From contig NZ_CP126238.1 of the NCBI RefSeq assembly GCF_044792555.1, positions 2,294,001 through 2,358,000 of the forward strand: 64,000 nt of DNA, in the 5' to 3' direction. The notes beneath the pieces were generated by a model. The model saw only the letters and a program-made list of their open reading frames with translations, had not been told where the DNA came from and ran no database searches. How positions within the stretch are numbered: the stretch's first letter is position 1; every line of letters begins with the position of its first letter. Made by a program: the position numbers and the translations under genes. This DNA comes from Alicycliphilus denitrificans_A. GTDB taxonomy: Bacteria; Pseudomonadota; Gammaproteobacteria; Burkholderiales; Burkholderiaceae_C. Below are positions 58,271-64,000 of this stretch, piece by piece.

Positions 58271-58826
58271 GTTCGTACAGAGCCTGCTCCAGGGCATCGA
58301 GCACGAAGTCCGTCTGCATGCTGCGACTGACGCGCCAGCCCACGATGCGCCGAGCGTACACATCCACCACAAAGGCCACATACAACCAGCCTTGCCAGGT
58401 GGAGACATAGGTGAAGTCCGACACCCATAGCTCGTTGGGACGGCTGGCATGGAAGTGCCGGTTGACGTGGTCCAGCGGGCACGGGGCCGAGGTATCCGGC
58501 GTGGTGGTGCGCACCGCCCTGCCACGGCGTGCCCCTTGCAAGCCCATGGCACGCATCAGACGCTCGACCGTGCAGCGCGCCACCACGATGCCCTCGCGGT
58601 TCATCTGCAGCCAGACCTTGTCGGCTCCGTAGACCTGCCAGTTGGCGTGCCACACGCGCTGAATGTCGGCCTTCAAACCCTCGTCACGCTGGGCGCGTGC
58701 ACTGCGCAGTTGCGCGTTGCGTTGCCGGGCTGCGTGGCGCCAGTAACACGACGGGGCCATCTGCAGCGCCCGGCAGATGGGCTCGACCCCGTAGTCATCA
58801 CGGTGGCGGTCGATGTAGGCCTTCAC
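58271..58826 (-). pseudogene. IS3 OrfB N-terminal part of copy A
   Basis: From GTG at 58826: MKAYIDRHRDDYGVEPICRA, then ELWVSDFTYVSTWQGWLYVA with the first catalytic Asp, cut at the IS66 insertion after DALEQALYE. Together with 53995-54361 it would restore the 304-aa OrfB. Confidence 0.88.
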
Positions 58827-59146
58827 GACTTGAGTCGGCGGTCGAGCTCCGCCTGCGCGAAAAACGCGCTGGCCGTCTTCAGGATGTCGTTGGCCCGGCG
58901 CAATTCTTTGACCTCACGCTCCAGTTCCTTGATGCGCTGCGCATCCGAGGTGGTGGTGCCGGGGCGCTGGCCGCTGTCGACCTCGGCCTTCTTGACCCAG
59001 TCGTTCAAGGTCTGTGGCACGCAGCCAATCTTGGGGGCAATCGATTCAATCGCTGCCCACAGCGACGGGTAGTCGGCTCGGTGCTCCTGCACCATGCGCA
59101 CGGCGCGCTCGCGCACTTCCGGGGAGAACTTCGGTGACTTGTTCAT
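58823..59146 (-). CDS. IS3-family OrfA of copy A
   Basis: 107 aa: MNKSPKFSPEVRERAVRMVQ, WAAIESIAPKIGCVPQTLND with helix-turn-helix, and a C-terminal coiled coil (DAQRIKELEREVKELRRAND). Identical to OrfA of copy B. Intact, although its partner is split. Confidence 0.88.
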   Translation of the reverse strand: MNKSPKFSPEVRERAVRMVQEHRADYPSLWAAIESIAPKIGCVPQTLNDWVKKAEVDSGQRPGTTTSDAQRIKELEREVKELRRANDILKTASAFFAQAELDRRLKS

Positions 59147-59196
59147 AGCTCCATCTTCTCAAGTGTTGGAGCCTCCTCAAAACCCGGGGCGGTTCA

Positions 59197-61069
59197 CAAC
59201 GAGCAGATTTCCTTCGAGCGACGAGCCATCTGCAAACCAGACTGTCGGTGGGTGCGCCGTAAGGTATTGACAAAGGTCTTGCCCGCCAGAGGCACCCGTG
59301 CGAACGTCAAGCTGCCCTGCTCCAACGTATGAAAATCGGTAGTCAGTGGTATCGCCAGATGGAAAAATCTCAAGGAGAACCTGTCGCGTCCACTCATCAC
59401 AGCGTAGCTCGAGTATGAGTGGCTCAGTCAGTGGGCCATCAAGCACGTTGAATTCAACGTCCGAAATTGAGACTTCGGAACATCCAATCGGAACGAAGCC
59501 AACTTGATGCTCTTGGCGAGATACAAAGTCCAGAGGCCAGTCGACTCCAATTGGATGCTGCTCTGGGCGCGCCGAAACAATTTTCGGAATCAGTGTGCCC
59601 TTAAGCACCTCGTCGGGGTCGATGGACTCATCAACAATCTTGGTCGCAAGATGCCGACACCATTTGGCAAAAGTGTCCACCCGCAGCCGCAATACCGACC
59701 AGACCCGACCTCGTTTCGCAGCACCGATAGTCACAGGCGTACCGTTCTCAAATCCGGCGCCAGCAACTACCGCCTTTCTTGCGCTTTGGCGAGTGGCGTC
59801 ACCAAGCCTCGCAGCGACATCTGCTCCCATACGACCTGTATATCGAATCTGCCTCCCGAAATGCTCATCAAGGCCAACGTTTGTAAGTAGTAGCCGGTTG
59901 ATGCCGTGCAAGACGCGGTAGACCTGCGGGTCAGCAATGAGGACTACATCGCGTCCGCCAATTGCTTTTGCCACATCCTTGAACTCGCTACTGTTACTCG
60001 AGCCGTGGATGAACAACAGAGATTTCTCGCGGTCCCAGACGGAAACGAAGAGCTCCCAGTGCCACTCTGTCACTGAAGATATGGACGTCCAGGGAACACC
60101 CGTTTCGCGAGCAGTCAAAGCGACCAGAGTGTTTTCACGCTCATTGATGGTAACTAGAACTTTGTCTCTCGCCTTCAGCCCACGAAGTCCCGCTCGAAAC
60201 GCTCGAGGCGTCCAATTGGCACAAGTGGTCTTGTAGATAACGGTACTTGCAGAAGGCCGGAGGTCTTTTAACGGAATAGAGTCGATGGACCTGTCGAACC
60301 CGCGCATGTACTCCTGGGCGCCCACTTCATCCGCGATGGCTTCATCGCTGAGGTCAGGTAGCAGTTCATTCCAATCAGGGTCCTGAGCATAGAGCTGCAG
60401 CAATTCATCACACACGTCCAGATTCGCGATGTTTGCGATGAAGACTGGGTCTCCCAAATCGGCCCGTGACCGCGTGAACCTTCCGGCCAATTGGAGCGTG
60501 ACGGCTAAGCTCTTTCGGATGTCGTGAAACGCTGCGATTTTTAGTTCCGGCATGTCGAAACCTTCGCCGAGCATGTCGACGCAAACCACAATTCTTGACT
60601 TCCCGCTTTCAAGCTTCTGGATTGCCTCCGTTCTAGCCTTAGAAGACAGACCTGTGTGCAACATAACAGGTTCAAATCTGTCTAAGGCTCGATAAGTTTC
60701 GAACACCGCTTCTGCGCGTTTGATGTTCGCAACGCGAGCCATGACCACGTGCTTCCCGGTAAAGTCTGAATCGAGTTCTTCGATTGCCTTTGCCGCAATC
60801 GCTTGGTCAGCCCGTGCTACGTCGAATTCATAGACCGAGCTGAAACTGATAGGCCTGAAGTAGCCCTCCGCCATAGCTTTGCGCAGTGGATAAATGTAGA
60901 CCACTCGCCCGTCAATGAGTTGGCCGTCTTCCCTGAACGGAGTAGCGGTGAACTGTAGAACTCTGCTTAAACTGAACTTGGCTTTGAGGTCGCGCCACGT
61001 ATTTGCCTCGACATGGTGTGCTTCGTCAATGAACAGATGGGTGCACTGCTTCGCCATCTGCGCCTGGAC
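59197..61069 (-). pseudogene. Middle segment of the interrupted SF2 helicase-nuclease
   Basis: From VQAQMAKQC at 61069: motif II LFIDEAHHVEANTW, motif III VLQFTATPFRED, helicase C parts VMARVANIKRAEAVFETY, VVCVDMLGEGFDMPELKIAA and the arginine-finger motif VTLQLAGRFTRSRADLGD. A further ~350 residues follow, of unknown fold (VTINERENTLVALTARETGV, RVWSVLRLRVDTFAKWCRHL). It ends LEGNLLVV at the IS boundary. ATP-dependent translocation along nucleic acid is the family function. Confidence 0.85.
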
Positions 61070-61103
61070 TGAACCGCCCCGGCTTTCGAGGAGGCCGATT
61101 GGT

Positions 61104-62018
61104 TTAAGTTGACACTTCTGTCGAGGTGTCGCTGGCGGCGAGTTGCCTCCAGTAGTTTGCCTCAGCTTCTGCCGGAGGGATGCCCCCAATCGGCGTGAGC
61201 AGTCGGACGTGGTTGAACCAGTGCACCCATTGCAGGGTGGCCAGTTCCACGGATTCCCTGGTCTTCCAAGGTCCCCGGCGGTGAATCAACTCGGCCTTGT
61301 ACAGACCGTTGATGGTCTCGGCCAGCGCGTTGTCATAGCTGTCTCCCCTGCTGCCCACCGAAGGTTGTATGCCCGCCTGGTCCAAGCGTTCGGTGTAGCG
61401 GATGCTGACGTACTGACTGCCCCTGTCGGAATGGTGCGTCAAGACATGGGCCGCTGGCTGGCGTTCGTACAGAGCCTGCTCCAGGGCATCGAGCACGAAG
61501 TCCGTCTGCATGCTGCGACTGACGCGCCAGCCCACGATGCGCCGAGCGTACACATCCACCACAAAGGCCACATACAACCAGCCTTGCCAGGTGGAGACAT
61601 AGGTGAAGTCCGACACCCATAGCTCGTTGGGACGGCTGGCATGGAAGTGCCGGTTGACGTGGTCCAGCGGGCACGGGGCCGAGGTATCCGGCGTGGTGGT
61701 GCGCACCGCCCTGCCACGGCGTGCCCCTTGCAAGCCCATGGCACGCATCAGACGCTCGACCGTGCAGCGCGCCACCACGATGCCCTCGCGGTTCATCTGC
61801 AGCCAGACCTTGTCGGCTCCGTAGACCTGCCAGTTGGCGTGCCACACGCGCTGAATGTCGGCCTTCAAACCCTCGTCACGCTGGGCGCGTGCACTGCGCA
61901 GTTGCGCGTTGCGTTGCCGGGCTGCGTGGCGCCAGTAACACGACGGGGCCATCTGCAGCGCCCGGCAGATGGGCTCGACCCCGTAGTCATCACGGTGGCG
62001 GTCGATGTAGGCCTTCAC
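61104..62018 (-). CDS. IS3-family OrfB transposase (copy B)
   Basis: 304 aa, GTG start overlapping the OrfA stop. Integrase core with catalytic Asp in ELWVSDFTYVSTW, Asp in LTHHSDRGSQYVS and Glu in YDNALAETINGLY. Complete and probably functional, as a frameshift fusion or separate OrfB. Confidence 0.9.
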   Translation of the reverse strand: MKAYIDRHRDDYGVEPICRALQMAPSCYWRHAARQRNAQLRSARAQRDEGLKADIQRVWHANWQVYGADKVWLQMNREGIVVARCTVERLMRAMGLQGARRGRAVRTTTPDTSAPCPLDHVNRHFHASRPNELWVSDFTYVSTWQGWLYVAFVVDVYARRIVGWRVSRSMQTDFVLDALEQALYERQPAAHVLTHHSDRGSQYVSIRYTERLDQAGIQPSVGSRGDSYDNALAETINGLYKAELIHRRGPWKTRESVELATLQWVHWFNHVRLLTPIGGIPPAEAEANYWRQLAASDTSTEVST

Positions 62019-62338
62019 GACTTGAGTCGGCGGTCGAGCTCCGCCTGCGCGAAAAACGCGCTGGCCGTCTTCAGGATGTCGTTGGCCCGGCGCAATTCTT
62101 TGACCTCACGCTCCAGTTCCTTGATGCGCTGCGCATCCGAGGTGGTGGTGCCGGGGCGCTGGCCGCTGTCGACCTCGGCCTTCTTGACCCAGTCGTTCAA
62201 GGTCTGTGGCACGCAGCCAATCTTGGGGGCAATCGATTCAATCGCTGCCCACAGCGACGGGTAGTCGGCTCGGTGCTCCTGCACCATGCGCACGGCGCGC
62301 TCGCGCACTTCCGGGGAGAACTTCGGTGACTTGTTCAT
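62015..62338 (-). CDS. IS3-family OrfA (copy B)
   Basis: 107 aa, identical to OrfA of copy A: N-terminal helix-turn-helix and C-terminal leucine-zipper-like helix ending LKTASAFFAQAELDRRLKS. Provides end recognition for transposition. Confidence 0.9.
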   Translation of the reverse strand: MNKSPKFSPEVRERAVRMVQEHRADYPSLWAAIESIAPKIGCVPQTLNDWVKKAEVDSGQRPGTTTSDAQRIKELEREVKELRRANDILKTASAFFAQAELDRRLKS

Positions 62339-62388
62339 AGCTCCATCTTCTCAAGTGTTGGAGCCTCCTCAAAACCCGGGGCGGTTCA

Positions 62389-63163
62389 GGACATCAGAAG
62401 AACACCCTCCTGCAAGCTGGCTAGTCGTCACGACGACGTTGCAAGGGCCAAAGAAGGTATCAATCTCTTCTATGGTGGTGGGTTTTTTAAGTAGGGTACC
62501 AACTACCGGTCGATGGGCCTCTTCAAGAAGTACTGCATTATTTGCAGCCTTCAATAGACCAAGCGTCAGGAACTTGTTCGCGATTTGCGTGCGCAGCGCA
62601 TCGGTTGGGACGATGACAAGTACGCGAGAACACCTGTCTGAAACAAGCGTTGACAGCATCGTCTCTGTCTTGCCGGTGCCCGTCGGCATCACTACCGTTG
62701 CAACTTCTATGCTCGTAGACCAGTGCGCATGTATGGCGTGCAACGCTCCAACCTGTGGAGACCGAAGCGCAGGGCGTCCACCTGACGATGCTTCGTTGGT
62801 GAATTGAAATGCGTTTATCCAGGACGACAGAGCCGCGTCACGCGCGGATGCTGTCTGCTGAGCTGTATTGTGTGGATGCTGAAACCAGTAGCCGTTGCGC
62901 AGGTCGGCGTCATCAACTTCGGTACTCAGACCCTTCGCGACCAGAACCGGTGCGTCGTCCTTGAATGCCCCGACAGGCGGCTTGGCAAATACGTACGCGA
63001 CTACAGCCCCATTTGTGCCAGTAACCAAATGACCCTTGTCGGAGCCATTAGTGTATTTTGCGACGGTAGCAATATGACGAGTCGCGGGTTGCGCCAGTTG
63101 TTCAATGGGGCCACATCTGTGTGCAACCTCGAAGGCTTTCATGGGCGGAAGCAGTACTTCCAT
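62389..63163 (-). pseudogene. N-terminal segment of the interrupted SF2 helicase-nuclease
   Basis: ATG at 63163 behind GGGAGGAG. The first ~130 residues (MEVLLPPMKAFEVAHRCGPI...) form an unknown N-terminal domain, then Walker A VVMPTGTGKTETML, motif Ia VLVIVPTDALRTQIANKF and NVVVTTSQLAGGCSSD before the IS. It is encoded 128 bp downstream of the hsdR stop on the same strand. With the two other segments the ancestral protein is about 1,091 residues. Confidence 0.85.
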
Positions 63164-63291
63164 ATTCTCCTCCCCTCCGAACAGCTTGGACTGATATAAC
63201 GCCCTGAGCCGTGGATATTTAATTGTTGCGGTACTGTGGGTTACGTCAGTGGCCCTAGTTGGCCTATCAGTCCTTAAATGGAAAATCGGGT
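63164..63291. other. Intergenic region between hsdR and the helicase gene
   Basis: 128 bp; includes the ribosome-binding site of the helicase gene. No further element recognised. Confidence 0.3.
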
Positions 63292-64000
63292 TCAGACCCA
63301 GCTGTCACCAATCGACTCTGCCTGCTGCAGCACCAATTCAATGGCCGCATCCGTCTGGTCTGGCGGGTACTTGTATTTGCGCAAAATGCGTTTGACCATC
63401 AACCGCAGTGTGGCTCTCACGCTCTCGCGCTGCGCCCAGTCCACGGTGATGTTCTTTTTAAGGTTCTCGGTGAGCTCGTGGGCAATTTTCTTGAGGGTCT
63501 CGTCGGTCAGTTCCTTGACGGCCGACTCGTTGTTGGCCAACGCGTCGTAGAAGCGCACCTCATCATCTGACAGGCCTAACTGCTCTCCCCTGCTCGCGGC
63601 CTCCTTGAACTTCTTGGCCATTTCCACCAGCTCTTCCATCACCTGCGCGGTTTCGATGCTGCGGTTCTGGTAGCGGGTGATGACATTGCTCAGCAGGTCG
63701 CTGAACTTCTTTTGCTGAACCACGTTGGTGGCGAATTTGCTCTTGATTTCGCCTTCCAGCAGCCGTTCCAGCAGTTCCACGGCCAAGTTGCGCTCGGGTA
63801 GGTTTTTCACCTGAGCGAGGAAGTCATCGTCCAGCAGGCCGATGTTGGGCTTGTCCAGGCCCACGGCGTCGAAGATGTCCACGACGCTTTCGCTCACCAC
63901 CGCCTGGCTGATGATTTGCCGGATGGCGACCTCGCGCTGCTCGTCGGTCTTCTTTTGGGTACTGATGTCGCGCTTGGTTAGGATGACCTTGACCGCCTGC
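63292..64000 (-). CDS. hsdR: Type I restriction enzyme R subunit, C-terminal part (start outside window)
   Basis: The frame is open to the window edge (…QAVKVILTKRDISTQKKTDE…) so only the last ~235 residues are visible. They match the C-terminal helical domain of EcoR124-like HsdR proteins (IFDAVGLDKPNIGLLDDDFL, ELLERLLEGEIKSKFATNVV, ITRYQNRSIETAQVMEELVE, TVDWAQRESVRATLRLMVKR). HsdR is the ATP-driven translocase and nuclease of type I restriction. HsdM and HsdS should be encoded beyond the window. Confidence 0.9.
   Translation of the reverse strand, partial: QAVKVILTKRDISTQKKTDEQREVAIRQIISQAVVSESVVDIFDAVGLDKPNIGLLDDDFLAQVKNLPERNLAVELLERLLEGEIKSKFATNVVQQKKFSDLLSNVITRYQNRSIETAQVMEELVEMAKKFKEAASRGEQLGLSDDEVRFYDALANNESAVKELTDETLKKIAHELTENLKKNITVDWAQRESVRATLRLMVKRILRKYKYPPDQTDAAIELVLQQAESIGDSWV

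Larger units (their letters stand above)
54354..58278. mobile_element. IS66-family element plus abutting inverted truncated copy, 8-bp target duplication
   Basis: GTTCGTAC is duplicated at 54354-54361 and 58271-58278, the 8-bp duplication typical of IS66. Inside lies a complete element 54362-56859 (left end gtatgcggctggcgaaccca, right end reading gtaagcgcgcggcaaaccca inverted) followed directly by an inverted copy of its first 1,411 bp (56860-58270). The target was orfB of the IS3 copy. Confidence 0.9.
53961..59196 (-). mobile_element. IS3-family element copy A (1,319 bp) interrupted by IS66 material
   Basis: Ends tgaaccgccccggcttt at 53961 and its inverted partner ending ggcggttca at 59196, flanked by duplicated CAA (53958-53960, 59197-59199). 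The IS3 parts 53961-54361 and 58279-59196 add up to 1,319 bp, the same as the intact copy at 61070-62388. It sits inside the helicase gene. Confidence 0.88.
61070..62388 (-). mobile_element. IS3-family element copy B (1,319 bp), intact, 4-bp target duplication
   Basis: Ends tgaaccgccccggctttcg (61070) and its inverted match ending ggcggttca (62388). GGAC is duplicated at 61066-61069 and 62389-62392; removing one copy restores the reading frame S-D-V-Q-A-Q-M of the helicase. Confidence 0.9.

Overview
The window is high-GC proteobacterial DNA. Gene families point to a betaproteobacterium of the Burkholderiales, probably Comamonadaceae (Comamonas, Delftia or Acidovorax type). The evidence is a DUF4148 secreted protein, a Cop/Cus-type copper island, GI-type (MPF-G, ICEclc/PFGI-like) conjugation genes, and IS3 and IS66 family elements. 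This placement is an inference. Almost everything here is accessory DNA: part of an integrative conjugative element or genomic island, its copper cargo, and an adjoining defence region broken up by insertion sequences. No rRNA, tRNA or CRISPR array was recognised.

Layout. 1-4.7 kb: a 5'-truncated tyrosine recombinase, a two-gene DGQHR/DndB-like plus HEPN operon on the minus strand, a small protein with a serine recombinase, and an IS5-type transposase stub. 4.9-23.3 kb: a copper/heavy-metal island. A divergent two-component system faces a plus-strand series: a TolC-like lipoprotein, multicopper oxidase, cupredoxin, CusF-like protein, Met/His-rich proteins, a methyltransferase-like membrane protein, a cytochrome c, a CPC-type P1B ATPase and a complete CusCBA-like RND efflux system. 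23.4-25.8 kb: remnants of an integrase present as an inverted duplication, an Xre/RES toxin-antitoxin pair, and a decayed RelB/DinJ-YafQ pair. 25.9-27.7 kb: umuDC-like genes behind a clear LexA box.

28.2-47.8 kb: one long minus-strand operon encoding a GI-type type IV secretion system (PilL, PFL_4693, PFL_4695, TraD, PFL_4697, RAQPRD, PFL_4701 to 4706, PFL_4709 to 4711 and TraG-like proteins). Many genes overlap by 4 nt. 47.8-48.4 kb: a 550-bp gene-free region packed with hairpins, direct repeats and a tandem palindromic operator. It is a good candidate for oriT plus the divergent control region. 48.4-51.6 kb: an unknown protein and a MOBH/TraI_2 relaxase.

52.1-64 kb: an IS3-family element with a 4-bp target duplication, then a large SF2 helicase-nuclease gene next to a type I restriction hsdR gene. 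The helicase gene is split by two copies of a second IS3-family element. One of these copies is itself split by an IS66 element and an abutting inverted, truncated IS66 copy, forming a 1,411-bp inverted repeat. Removing the insertions and one copy of each target duplication restores a single open frame of about 1,091 codons.

The genes suggest three functions. The copper genes detect Cu, oxidise it, bind it in the periplasm and export it. The conjugation module can move the island. The HEPN, restriction, helicase and toxin-antitoxin loci suggest competition with phages and other mobile elements.
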